Part shown: positions 18,979-27,229 of the stretch, piece after piece
Layout: every line of letters begins with the position of its first letter
Numbering within the stretch: the stretch's first letter is position 1
Assembly (NCBI GenBank): GCA_019359375.1
Contig: JAHHHL010000021.1
Coordinates: forward strand, 1-64,000
From: Lyngbya sp. HA4199-MV5
GTDB taxonomy: Bacteria > Cyanobacteriota > Cyanobacteriia > Leptolyngbyales > Leptolyngbyaceae
DNA length: 64,000 bases
Direction: 5' to 3'
The notes under the pieces: model-generated
What the model was told of the DNA's origin: nothing
The model's database searches: none
What the model saw: only the letters and a program-made list of their open reading frames with translations
Made by a program: the position numbers and the translations under genes

Positions 18979-19692
18979 TCAAAATGTCTGAGGCTTGGAG
19001 TCATCTGAAAATAACCCCAGCAAGGGACCCAAAATCGCGCCAAACACAAAGCCTCCAGCGTGTGCCCAATACGCCACGCCGCCACTCTCCATACCGATGT
19101 TCATGGGTGCTTCTAGACTCGCTAACCCATACAGCGCTTGTTGCAAAAACCAGAAACCTAAAAAGGCAAAGGCGGGTACTCGAAACGTCCAAAAGAAAAA
19201 GCCAAGCGGAATGAGCGTCAAAACCTGTGCTCTAGGAAAGCGCAGAATATAGGCTCCCATCACCCCTGCGATCGCCCCACTCGCCCCCAACGATGGAATG
19301 GCTGATCCAGAGGAGAAAAACCATTGAGTGAGTGCTGCCAAAGCACCACAGGCAAGATAGAAAATTAAATATTTAATGTGCCCTAAGCGATCTTCGACGT
19401 TATTGCCAAAAATCCAAAGAAACAGCATATTACCAGCAACATGTAAGAAGCCACCGTGCAAAAACTGAGACGTAAACAGGGTAATCCACTCTGGTAGTGG
19501 TTGAGCTACAAGCTGCCCAGAAAAACTGGCGGTTAGCTCTCTAGGGACAACAGCCCACACCCGAAAAAACTGTTCAAGCTGAGGCGGCGAGAGGCTCAAC
19601 TCATAAAAAAACACCAGAACGTTTGCTGCGATTAACGCATAAGTAACGATCGGAGTAATGCTTGTGGGGTTATCATCACGAAGAGGAACCAC
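18979..19692 (-). CDS. Rhomboid family intramembrane serine protease
   Basis: About 237 residues with six or more hydrophobic segments. The catalytic Ser138 is in GASGA and the catalytic His211 is in AHAGG. The supporting HVAGNM motif (His84, Asn88) is present. I place the start at GTG 19692 because it gives the usual cyanobacterial N-terminus MVPLRDDNPTSITPIV and has an AAGGAA ribosome-binding sequence just upstream. The ATG at 19791 would add 33 polar residues that look unrelated. Function: cleaves transmembrane substrates within the membrane; the substrate is unknown. It converges with the giant surface gene, so a link to surface-protein processing is only a possibility. Confidence 0.88.
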   Translation of the reverse strand: MVPLRDDNPTSITPIVTYALIAANVLVFFYELSLSPPQLEQFFRVWAVVPRELTASFSGQLVAQPLPEWITLFTSQFLHGGFLHVAGNMLFLWIFGNNVEDRLGHIKYLIFYLACGALAALTQWFFSSGSAIPSLGASGAIAGVMGAYILRFPRAQVLTLIPLGFFFWTFRVPAFAFLGFWFLQQALYGLASLEAPMNIGMESGGVAYWAHAGGFVFGAILGPLLGLFSDDSKPQTF

Positions 19693-19898
19693 GAACTTTT
19701 CCTTGTAGTTATCTGAAGCGAGAATACTACACTTCGTTTGCCATGAGTGCTGATCTAAGGACAGATTGCTAAAAAAGCTTGATTTACTCAAGCGGGTTTA
19801 TCCACTCAGGCAGTGCTAGAGACACGATCGCCCCTCTGAATAAGCTTCAATGTGGTTGAACAGCGATCGCGGGTTTTCGACAGCGTGATCTCAAGGTT

Positions 19899-20633
19899 TT
19901 ACGTTGAGCGGGTAAACGCAGACAGCATCCCCAGGCAGGGTTTCGATGTGGGATAGGCTAATTCGCCCACTTTACTGGTACCTAAACCAAGCCCTGCCAG
20001 CGCTTCAACAAACTTGACCGCAACACCAACTCCATCAATGACGGGAATGCCTAACTGCTGACTCAACGGAGCCGCTAGATCTGCCATACCGCCACAGCCC
20101 AGCACGATCGCGCCACAGCCATCCTCTTTCATGGCTCGATGACATTCCTGAAGAACAGCCGTTTCCGCTTCAGTACCGTCTTCTAAACTCAACACAGGCA
20201 GATCGATCGTGCGAATTTGACGGCAAAAGCGGGTCATACCATAGCGATCGACCAGAGCTTGAGCAATGCCCCGTGTGCGTTCCAGGGTCGTGACGATAGA
20301 AAAGCCCATTGTGATAAAGCTGGCAGCGTGCATGGCAGCTTCGGCAATACCAAGTACGGGCGCTTTTGCCAATTCTCGCGCCGCTAACAGCCCTGGGTCG
20401 CCGAAACAGGCAATGACGTAGCCATCCATGCCGTCTACCTCACCTTTACGAATTTCATCCAGCACACCAATGACGCTCAACGCTTCATCGTAGTGCCCTT
20501 CGATCGCCGCCGGACCCATCTCAGGATGGCAAGCAACAATCTCGGTGCCAGGACTTGCTACAGCACAGGCGGCTGCACCAATTTTCGCCGTCATACTGGC
20601 TGTCGTATTCGGATTGATCACTTTAATTTTCAT
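19899..20633 (-). CDS. Aspartate/glutamate/hydantoin racemase family protein
   Basis: About 244 residues from the ATG at 20633, which starts directly at the family N-terminus MKIKVINPNTTASMT. The two catalytic cysteines are visible: Cys76 in IACFGDPG and Cys180 in VLGCGGMADL. Hydantoin racemases interconvert D- and L-5-substituted hydantoins in purine- and pyrimidine-type nitrogen salvage; related proteins racemise Asp or Glu. No hydantoinase or carbamoylase is nearby, so the substrate is open. A double palindromic operator lies about 85 bases upstream, between this gene and the divergent zinc-ribbon gene. Confidence 0.85.
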   Translation of the reverse strand: MKIKVINPNTTASMTAKIGAAACAVASPGTEIVACHPEMGPAAIEGHYDEALSVIGVLDEIRKGEVDGMDGYVIACFGDPGLLAARELAKAPVLGIAEAAMHAASFITMGFSIVTTLERTRGIAQALVDRYGMTRFCRQIRTIDLPVLSLEDGTEAETAVLQECHRAMKEDGCGAIVLGCGGMADLAAPLSQQLGIPVIDGVGVAVKFVEALAGLGLGTSKVGELAYPTSKPCLGMLSAFTRST

Positions 20634-20714
20634 GGGCAAATGGACTCGCATCAAATTGTTGCTGAGGATAGCAGCGAACGGGTGAGGGGGATGAGCTTAA
20701 ACGAACGATTGCAG

Positions 20715-20752
20715 ATTGTATACAAAAAATGTATTTTATTTTTGTATACAAT
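20715..20752. promoter_or_regulatory. Double palindromic operator (TTGTATACAA twice)
   Basis: Two perfect palindromes TTGTATACAA at 20716-20725 and 20742-20751, centres 26 bases apart. They also form one larger inverted repeat. The region between is A/T-rich. It lies between the divergent racemase (minus) and the zinc-ribbon HTH gene (plus). TGTATACA-type sites are common for GntR/FCD regulators, which often control this kind of catabolic gene; no such regulator is in the window. Confidence 0.7.
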
Positions 20753-20786
20753 TTAAGTCATAACTGTGGTGCGATCGCCACAAAAT

Positions 20787-21080
20787 ATGACTCGCATGAA
20801 CTGCCCCCACTGTGGCTCAGAGCAACTGAACAAAAATGGGCATCGGCGCGGCAAGCAAAACTACCGCTGCAAAGCGTGCGATCGTCAGTTTATTGAAACC
20901 TACACAGCAAGGGGCTACTCCAAGGAGATCAAACGCTTGTGTCTAAAAATGTATCAACGCGGCTTAACGTTGCGGCAGGTTGAGCAATTTACAGGCATTC
21001 CACGCAGTACGCTCAGCCATTGGGTAAAACAGGCAGGTTTAGGCTCTGGCGATCGAGCTGATTCGTTAGAAGAGGATTAG
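20787..21080 (+). CDS. Zinc-ribbon and HTH protein (InsA-like)
   Basis: About 97 residues. An N-terminal zinc ribbon (CPHCGS with CKACDRQF) is followed by a helix-turn-helix (LTLRQVEQFTGIPRSTLSHWVKQ). This is the layout of IS1-type InsA proteins and related solo DNA-binding proteins. There is no second transposase frame or terminal inverted repeat around it, so it is either an orphan remnant or a domesticated regulator. Start taken at ATG 20787; ATG 20796 or GTG 20766 are alternatives. It reads away from the palindromic operator. Confidence 0.7.
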   Translation: MTRMNCPHCGSEQLNKNGHRRGKQNYRCKACDRQFIETYTARGYSKEIKRLCLKMYQRGLTLRQVEQFTGIPRSTLSHWVKQAGLGSGDRADSLEED

Positions 21081-21324
21081 GACGATCGCTAGCCTCAGCG
21101 TCCATGAAGATGCGATCGTCGCTTGATAACCGATACTCAAACACATTAAGCATAGCTGCCTGCTCGCATAGCAGTTGTAAATTGGGATATGGTTTAGGAA
21201 GTTCCCGGTCATTTTCGCTATCGAGTAAGAATTCTACAGAAATTCTCGATAGTGTACCAATTCAGGCATTACTACGAAAAAATTCTGTGTAATAAATTGT
21301 TATGTGCCAATCTAGATACCGAAC

Positions 21325-21777
21325 ATGATATTAACTTTAGAAACCCCGAATTTTGGAGTACTCAATCGCCATGATTCATTACCTTGGTGGGAAGGATCAG
21401 TCACAGTTGAGGGTAGAAGCGTTGCCTTTTCTCTTGCTCAGGAGTATTTTGAGGAAGACAAACTAGCTACAGAAAAGCAAGTCTTAAATGCCTCCAGCGA
21501 ACTGGGAGAAACACTAAATCTTCTCATATCAATGGAACCCACACTGCGCAATGTTGTTGCAGAAAGGATGGCAGAACCCGTAGCAGATTGGCATCATGAG
21601 GACGAAGGAGAAATCAACCCGAAAACTCTCCACTCGAAGATGCGTCTTTCCCATATCAATCTGTTCATAGACTCGGATCATGTGGTTTCCTACCAGGTTG
21701 ATTCAATTCCGTCTCCCTATGGAATTACCCTAGTTCTCGACAATGCACTTAATATCATTGACGTTACGGCAAGCTAG
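21325..21777 (+). CDS. Hypothetical protein, DUF2262-like (integron cassette ORF)
   Basis: A 150-residue soluble protein. The C-terminal half (MRLSHINLFIDSDHVVSYQ, then YGITLVLDNALNIIDV) resembles DUF2262 proteins; this match is tentative. No catalytic motif is visible. An attC-like site begins one base after the stop, so this looks like a gene cassette captured by an integron integrase. No integrase or further cassette is seen beside it. Confidence 0.65.
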   Translation: MILTLETPNFGVLNRHDSLPWWEGSVTVEGRSVAFSLAQEYFEEDKLATEKQVLNASSELGETLNLLISMEPTLRNVVAERMAEPVADWHHEDEGEINPKTLHSKMRLSHINLFIDSDHVVSYQVDSIPSPYGITLVLDNALNIIDVTAS

Positions 21778-21778
21778 C

Positions 21779-21867
21779 ACCTAACAATCCGCTTGCACAC
21801 CGACCGTATAAAGACGATTGGTTGAGCTCGAGAGGTGGTTTGCGGCGGGTGAAGCGGGTCGTTAGAC
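21779..21867 (+). other. attC-like integron recombination site
   Basis: 89 bases immediately after the cassette ORF. The outer core sites fit the attC consensus: ACCTAAC (RYYYAAC) at 21779-21785 and GTTAGAC (GTTRRRY) at 21861-21867. Inside them CTAACAATCCGCTT pairs imperfectly with AAGCGGGTCGTTAG, and a further inner pairing links CACCG with CGGCGGGTG. This matches the R"-L"-L'-R' layout of attC sites. Confidence 0.7.
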
Positions 21868-21944
21868 AACATGAACCGTTTTGGGTTCAAGGATTGGCTC
21901 GCCGTCGCTTTGCTAAGCGTTCAGGTACATTGCAATGTCAAGGC

Positions 21945-22709
21945 TCAGTTGCGCTTCAAAATGCCATCTTCCAAGAGAGACACTTCATCCGCAACATCCA
22001 TCAAGCGTGGATCGTGGGTGACGATTAGCACGGTGCGATCGCTCTCTTTAGCCAGTTGCCGTAACAGTTCAATGACTGCGTGCCCGCTATGAGAGTCTAG
22101 AGCAGCAGTGGGTTCGTCAGCCATAATAATTTGGGGGTCACCTGCCAGGGCACGGGCGATCGCCACCCGTTGCTTTTGACCACCAGACAGATCGCGCGGC
22201 AGATGATTGATGCGATCGCTCAGCTTGACCTGGGTAAGCAGTGCCTGTGCCATGCGACGACGATTAGATGACCCACGAATACCTTTGACCTTAAGTGCCA
22301 CTTCCACATTTTCAGAAGCCGTCAGGGCGGGAAATAAGTTGAAGCCCTGAAAAATAAAGCCAATGTTTTGAAGCCGAAAATGAGCGAGTTGCTCTCGCGT
22401 CATCTGGGTAATCTCTCGCCCCAACAGTTTTACACTGCCAGCCGTTGGCGTTAAGATACCAGCCAGAATGGATAGCAGCGTAGTTTTGCCAGACCCCGAT
22501 GGTCCCATCAGGAGGTGAATATCGCCCTGCTGGATGGTCAAATCGACCCCGCGTAGCACATGGTAATCTTGCGACCCAGCATGATACACCATTTCAATCC
22601 CTTCAGCCACGATCGCCTGCTCGCTTAACCGTTTCGCATCGGCGAGAATAGACGCAGTGCGATCGTGAGTTTGAATAAAATCGGCAAAATGAACTTGAGA
22701 AGCAGTCAT
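21945..22709 (-). CDS. devA: DevA-type ABC transporter ATP-binding protein
   Basis: A 254-residue ABC ATPase. The Walker A motif GPSGSGKTT is at 69-77, the signature LSGGQKQRVAIARAL at about 168-182, and the Walker B IIMADEPTAALD follows. The last residues hold a D-loop and H-loop (VTHDPRLMDVAD). The N-terminal 35 residues are an extra leader. It is the partner of the DevC permease encoded upstream on the same strand. In heterocystous cyanobacteria DevBCA exports glycolipids; paralogues in other strains export other lipids or unknown substrates. The gap to devC is unusually long (365 bases) and holds tandem repeats. Confidence 0.85.
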   Translation of the reverse strand: MTASQVHFADFIQTHDRTASILADAKRLSEQAIVAEGIEMVYHAGSQDYHVLRGVDLTIQQGDIHLLMGPSGSGKTTLLSILAGILTPTAGSVKLLGREITQMTREQLAHFRLQNIGFIFQGFNLFPALTASENVEVALKVKGIRGSSNRRRMAQALLTQVKLSDRINHLPRDLSGGQKQRVAIARALAGDPQIIMADEPTAALDSHSGHAVIELLRQLAKESDRTVLIVTHDPRLMDVADEVSLLEDGILKRN

Positions 22710-22840
22710 TCGTTAAACGTCTTTAATTAATAGGTTAGATTGCACAGCAGTGAGGAGCAAGGGGAGGCGGAGCGAATCACGAACACGGTGGCAAGGCTAA
22801 CTTCACACGGATAACAGTGTTTTCCTAAATCTTTCCTCTA

Positions 22841-22910
22841 GTCTAAAAGGGTTTATACATCTAAAGGGGTTAACACATAAAGGGGTTGACATATAAGAGG
22901 GTTGGTACAG
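22841..22910. repeat. Degenerate tandem repeat between devC and devA
   Basis: Four degenerate units of 16-20 bases built on CTAAARGGGTTNACACAT. They occupy part of the 365-base gap (22710-23074) between the two transporter genes. The rest of that gap shows no gene. Confidence 0.6.
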
Positions 22911-23074
22911 TGACATGCGGGTTTGATGCAGCGGTGAAAAGGCGAAAATGTACCAGCAGCAGCCTGATTGACTAGAGTGACACGATCTGGATGCATATAG
23001 TTTAACGAACCAGGGCTTTACGTGCATCGTACCGTTCGGCTATCTTTTCGGGTGAGATTGATGCCTTGAGCCAC

Positions 23075-24322
23075 TCACGCCTTGAAGACGATCGCAGGGT
23101 CAACCCTGGTTACTTTTTGAATCGCGAACATGGCTGACCCAACACACATCACGACCGTAATACAAAACACACTGGTCGCTGTAACCGGGCTGATCAGAAT
23201 CATGATTCCTTTTGCCGCCATTGTCCATGTTCCCAGACCAAGACAGAGCGCCATACTGGGCAGATAGCCCAAGACTGCCATCCATAGGGCTTGCTCTGTG
23301 ATCACGCGGTAAATAATCCAGTCTGAAGCTCCCATTGCCTTGAGTGTGCCGTACTCTTTGATGTGGTCTGCAACCGAAGAGTAGAGAATCTGGCTGACGA
23401 CCACCATGCCCACGACAAAGCCAACGGTGGCACCTAACCCCAAAATGAAGCCAACCCCTGTCCGCTTTTCCCAATAGTCACGGGTTTGCTGCGCCATCTC
23501 AGCTTTCGACAACGCGCGCGTGCCGGGTAGCGCTGATTCTATGCGTTTGCGTAGGGTTTGCATATCCTGACCGGGCTTTGCCTGTACCAGAATGAAGTTG
23601 ATCGAGTCCGAGAGGGAGAGCTTTTTTGGCGCAGGAGGCGGATTCGTGGTCGATCGACCGGGAGCAGCCTCGGCGTTATTGAGTACCTCCACCTCCCCAT
23701 TTTGAATGCGAATCGTTGCTGTTGAGCTAAAACCAGACGTAGAAAAGGCGTTGGCTGTTTCGAGTGAGGTAAAGACCGCCGCGCTTGATGCCATTGACTG
23801 GGTGTTTTGCACTAACCCGACCAGTTTTGCTGGCAGTGAGCCGATCGTACCTGCGTCTCCCACCTGTTTGAGGTTGATTGCAGACAGTTGAGCCTTGTCA
23901 ATCATCATCGTATACGGAGAGTTCAAAGCATTCAGTTCACCTTGAGCCAGTTTCCAATCTGCGAACAACTGACCGTTGGGGTCGAACCCATATAGCCGCA
24001 CGGGCGCAATGCGACGATCAGACGATCGCCAGAGTGCCGCACGAATCATCAACGCTTCAGCACGCTGCACTCCTTCTATGTCTCGCGTCTTCACTAGCTG
24101 TTCCAGGGGCAACGGTGATGTAACCTCTAAATGCACCATGTCTTGAGAGGCAATCCAGAGATCGGCACTCGACTGGTCAATGAGCAATCCAGTCGATCGG
24201 GTAAAACCGTTCAGAATGCCAATCTGGATCGTGACCAGGCTAACCGCAAACATAATGCCTGCCTGAGCCACCAAAAAACGAGGGATGTCTTCAAATAAGT
24301 TTTTGCGGGCAATGGATGCCAT
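23075..24322 (-). CDS. devC: DevC-type ABC transporter permease
   Basis: A 415-residue FtsX/MacB-like permease. One N-terminal membrane helix (about 15-40) is followed by a large periplasmic domain (about 45-290). Three C-terminal helices then lie at about 295-400, with the family segment HIKEYGTLKAMGASDWIIYRV between the first two. It opens MASIARKNLFEDIPRFLVAQAGIMFAVSL like other DevC proteins. An Asn/Pro-rich insertion near residues 208-235 makes it slightly longer than usual. DevB (the membrane-fusion partner) is absent here and must be elsewhere if the system works. Confidence 0.88.
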   Translation of the reverse strand: MASIARKNLFEDIPRFLVAQAGIMFAVSLVTIQIGILNGFTRSTGLLIDQSSADLWIASQDMVHLEVTSPLPLEQLVKTRDIEGVQRAEALMIRAALWRSSDRRIAPVRLYGFDPNGQLFADWKLAQGELNALNSPYTMMIDKAQLSAINLKQVGDAGTIGSLPAKLVGLVQNTQSMASSAAVFTSLETANAFSTSGFSSTATIRIQNGEVEVLNNAEAAPGRSTTNPPPAPKKLSLSDSINFILVQAKPGQDMQTLRKRIESALPGTRALSKAEMAQQTRDYWEKRTGVGFILGLGATVGFVVGMVVVSQILYSSVADHIKEYGTLKAMGASDWIIYRVITEQALWMAVLGYLPSMALCLGLGTWTMAAKGIMILISPVTATSVFCITVVMCVGSAMFAIQKVTRVDPAIVFKA

Positions 24323-24723
24323 GATAAATGCGATTTAAAGGCAGCGTTTGAATCTAGAAAAGCAACAGGAGCCCCCAGCATCCGTCGTCACAGGCGAGTA
24401 GAGCACTTGATTCAGGACTCCAAGCAAAGAGATACAGCAATTTTCAATCAACTGAAGTACAGATCCACGCAGGGAGTCAAGGAGTCAAAGGAGTAAGGTA
24501 TACCTCAGCAAATTGGAAAACGCTGTAAGTTCGCGGAGTGACACCGTTTGAGGGATAACTGGTTAAGCGCGATCGCCGAACGTTTGTTGCTACTCAGTTT
24601 AAGAGATTTTTTTAGCGTTTCTTCTCAAGCCCCTTAAATAGAGTAAGAGTTTTGAGCGTGTCGTTCGACGCGGCAAGCAAGCCACCCAAAGCGAAACACT
24701 CAAAACTCAAACCCTAAACCTTA
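24323..24723. other. Intergenic region
   Basis: About 400 bases upstream of devC (divergent direction free) and downstream of the amidohydrolase. It contains a short imperfect GGAGTCAAGGAGTCAAAGG repeat and HIP1-like octamers. No gene was recognised. Confidence 0.6.
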
Positions 24724-24848
24724 GGGCGTGTCATCAATTAGCTCCGAAACCTTGCAATATCAGCAGTGTCACGCCCGTCCCAACACACCAGGCTAGGGGC
24801 TGGAACCCTTGCTGCAAGCAATGTGTAGTCTTAATTGATGACAGCCCC
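24724..24848. mobile_element. 125-bp miniature element, copy 1
   Basis: Flanked by TA on both sides (24722-24723 and 24849-24850). The ends GGGCGTGTCATCAATTA and GGGGCTGTCATCAATTA (reverse strand) form terminal inverted repeats. The left half folds GGGCGTG (24724-24730) with CACGCCC (24770-24776). The right half folds CTAGGGGCTG (24793) with CAGCCCCTAG. It has no coding capacity and lies 28 bases after the amidohydrolase stop. It differs from copy 2 at a single base. Confidence 0.9.
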
Positions 24849-24876
24849 TAGTTACAGCAGTCACAAACCGCAGCCA

Positions 24877-26283
24877 CTAGCGGGTCAAACCAGTTAAGCT
24901 TGGCTTTGTTTTCAGATGGTCTGGAAGGGATTGACGGAGGCGATCGCCATAAAGTGCCAGAGCATTGCCGCCCAACAGTAGCTCAAGGTAGTCGCGATCG
25001 TAGTCTGAACTCGTTGCCGCATCTTTCACGCAGTCTTTGAGCACGCCGTCCCAGTGACCATAATCGCCAGAGAAACAGGTCAGGTGCTTACCCGCTTCGC
25101 CCAGACCGATCGGCAGGTAGGACGGACCAGGATCATCCGACTCAAAGGACGTGAAGATCTGCCCACGCTTGAAGTAATCCAGGGGATCGCGGTGGCGCAG
25201 ATCGTAGTGCTCATAGAGGCTGGAGTCATCGATCTTGGTGGGATCGTTTTCCTTCGTCCACATCAGGTCAAACAGGTTCTTCGCCTGACTAATGATGTTG
25301 GTGTTGTTGTGGGTGCCGCGCTCTTGGATCATCAGCTTGGTGAAATCCATCAACGACGGACGGTAAGGATGCTTGGGATCAAAGTCACGAATGCGTTTTT
25401 CCCAATGTTCGTGCATCGCATGTGCCAGATCAGGCACCCAGCCGCAGCCGCCTTCCAGGAAGCCAACGCGCAAAGTGGGAAACTCTTCAAACGCGCCATC
25501 AAATACCATGCGGGTCATAGCGTGCTGTTGCTGGTTGCGCTGCACAAAAATGTGGTTCAGCACAAACGTTTCCATGTGATCCGAAATGCCGCCCATCATG
25601 TAAGAACCCGGTCCACCATGAATGCCCAGCGCAATGTCTAGGTCAACAGCGGCTTGCAGAATGGGGCGAAAATCAGGATGGCTGATTGCCTTGCAGGTGC
25701 GAATTTCAGGAAACGCATCCGGTGCTTTGGGGTGAGGCACGGGCATGTTGGGTGCAACGGCAACGCCAATCAGTCCTAGCTCGTTGACGCAGCGGTGCAT
25801 TTCAGCCACAGCCGCCTGCACATCCTGAAGGGGGACGACCCCGATCGCCTTGAGACGGTTATCATACCCCCGACAGTCATCCGCAATGTAGCTGTTGTAG
25901 GCACGGCAGAGCGCGATCGCCAGATCCTTATCCAGCAGGCTAGAAAAAATGAGGTTTAGGGTGCCGTAAATGACTTGCACATCGACCCCTTCCTGATCCA
26001 TATGCTGAACGCGCACTTTGTTGAACATCGCGCCCAGAGTGGTGTCGGGATGCAGATTGCGGAAGCCACCTTTGCCCAGCCCCTGCGGCTGAGGAAACAT
26101 GCGGAGGTAATCGGCTTTGCCTGTGGCAGGGTTCGCATCAATCACTTTGGCGCGCTGGTCGCCCAGGCTATCGACAACCAGACCGATGCGATCGCGGTAT
26201 TCTGGCTCGATATAGTCTCGAAAAACCAGAGGATTCTCTAGCTTATGAGCATCGGCATCCACAACCAGTAGACCTTCGTACAT
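24877..26283 (-). CDS. Amidohydrolase family protein (PF04909-like)
   Basis: A 468-residue metal-dependent TIM-barrel enzyme of the ACMSD/amidohydrolase-2 type. The metal motif DADAH is at 9-13 and IHGGPGSYM carries a second ligand around residue 220. A further histidine-rich part lies at MHEHWEKR, and the closing Asp is in FSGDYGHWDG. Family members are decarboxylases or hydrolases of small cyclic or aromatic acids; the substrate here is unknown. It has a strong AAGGAG ribosome-binding site before the ATG. The next two genes upstream on this strand encode lipid-type enzymes. Confidence 0.8.
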   Translation of the reverse strand: MYEGLLVVDADAHKLENPLVFRDYIEPEYRDRIGLVVDSLGDQRAKVIDANPATGKADYLRMFPQPQGLGKGGFRNLHPDTTLGAMFNKVRVQHMDQEGVDVQVIYGTLNLIFSSLLDKDLAIALCRAYNSYIADDCRGYDNRLKAIGVVPLQDVQAAVAEMHRCVNELGLIGVAVAPNMPVPHPKAPDAFPEIRTCKAISHPDFRPILQAAVDLDIALGIHGGPGSYMMGGISDHMETFVLNHIFVQRNQQQHAMTRMVFDGAFEEFPTLRVGFLEGGCGWVPDLAHAMHEHWEKRIRDFDPKHPYRPSLMDFTKLMIQERGTHNNTNIISQAKNLFDLMWTKENDPTKIDDSSLYEHYDLRHRDPLDYFKRGQIFTSFESDDPGPSYLPIGLGEAGKHLTCFSGDYGHWDGVLKDCVKDAATSSDYDRDYLELLLGGNALALYGDRLRQSLPDHLKTKPSLTGLTR

Positions 26284-26695
26284 GCATTTCTCCTTTCGGT
26301 TTGGGGGTTAAAAAACGTGTGGGGTAAGAAACACTGAGGGGAACGTACGTTGAGAGCGTTGTCTATACCACAGCATCCAGCTTGCGATCGCAACCAACCG
26401 ATGTTGATTCAAACGCGCTAGCAGTCTACGGCGTAAATCTAGTCATCCTTTCGTAGTGCAGTCGTCTCGACTGCAAGCAGGCAAGATGCCTGCCCTACGG
26501 TTGCTGAACTTCCGCCTTGCTGTCTTCGTGCCTTCGCTCCATCAGAAAAGAGTAATCAGATGATTGACTTTTCCATTCACATCAATGCTGGGGCAAAAAC
26601 TGCTGAGGCAAGAAGCGGCTTTGACGATCGCAAAATGGCTAGCGAAACAAGCGCTTTAAACACAAACAACCTTGACTGAGCAGTGCCATCTAAAC
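26284..26695. other. Intergenic region with a two-hairpin palindromic repeat
   Basis: About 410 bases without a gene. It holds a repeat of a kind common in cyanobacterial intergenic DNA. Two neighbouring hairpins, GCAGTCGTCTCGACTGC (26458-26474) and GCAGGCAAGATGCCTGC (26477-26493), sit between GTAG and CTAC ends. Confidence 0.7.
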
Positions 26696-27019
26696 CTAAT
26701 GACCAGCATTGGCGGCGCGGTTAAAGTAAGCCAGCACTTGGCGCAAGCCAAACCAGTTCTCAAACGACCACGACATCGCTGCCAGAATGGTAATGCCGGG
26801 ATATTTGACGAATGCAGGTTCGTTTTTTTCAAACACCGCATGTCCGCCCAGCGCAAAAACCTGGGTCAGTACCAGGCAAACGAGCGTGATCCGCCAGTCA
26901 AGAAACAGAAACACGACAGCCGCGATCGCCAGCAAATTTGTGAGATGGTGCAATGCCTGGTTAATGGGATTTTGATGGCTGGCAACAAAGTGTGCCTTCG
27001 CGTCTTGGAAGTAACTCAA
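26696..27019 (-). CDS. DUF962/Mpo1-like membrane protein
   Basis: A 107-residue protein with the family signature: HFVASHQNPINQALHHLTN near the N-terminus, and ALGGHAVFEKNEPA at about 56-69. Hydrophobic helices lie at about 26-55 and 72-100. Yeast Mpo1, the characterised relative, is an iron-dependent dioxygenase in alpha-oxidation of 2-hydroxy fatty acids from phytosphingosine. The conserved histidines and Glu are all present. It starts at TTG 27019, supported by GGAGG eight bases upstream; no ATG fits the conserved N-terminus. Confidence 0.78.
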   Translation of the reverse strand: MSYFQDAKAHFVASHQNPINQALHHLTNLLAIAAVVFLFLDWRITLVCLVLTQVFALGGHAVFEKNEPAFVKYPGITILAAMSWSFENWFGLRQVLAYFNRAANAGH

Positions 27020-27229
27020 AGCGCGTCCTCCAGGGTAGTTATAGTCGGGTTATGGAACGATACCATAGAGAAATCCTGAGCGTATAAGAGCAATGGAAAG
27101 TTTTTGGAATTGAGGGAGAGTGAGGAGGAAAGGATAAAGGATGAAGTATGAATTATAAAAACTTAGCCTTTAGTCTTTAGCCTTCATCCCTCATCCCTCT
27201 GCTTTGGCACAGAAAACTCCCAACCTTCC

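Noticed and set aside
20766-21080. Complete IS1-type insertion sequence
   Set aside because: Only the InsA-like zinc-ribbon and HTH part is present. No second transposase frame, inverted repeats or target duplication were found.
22841-22910. CRISPR array
   Set aside because: The units are short, degenerate and directly adjacent, without spacers, and no cas genes are near.
21945-24322. Evidence that the organism forms heterocysts
   Set aside because: DevA and DevC paralogues also occur in non-heterocystous cyanobacteria, and devB and glycolipid synthesis genes are not here.
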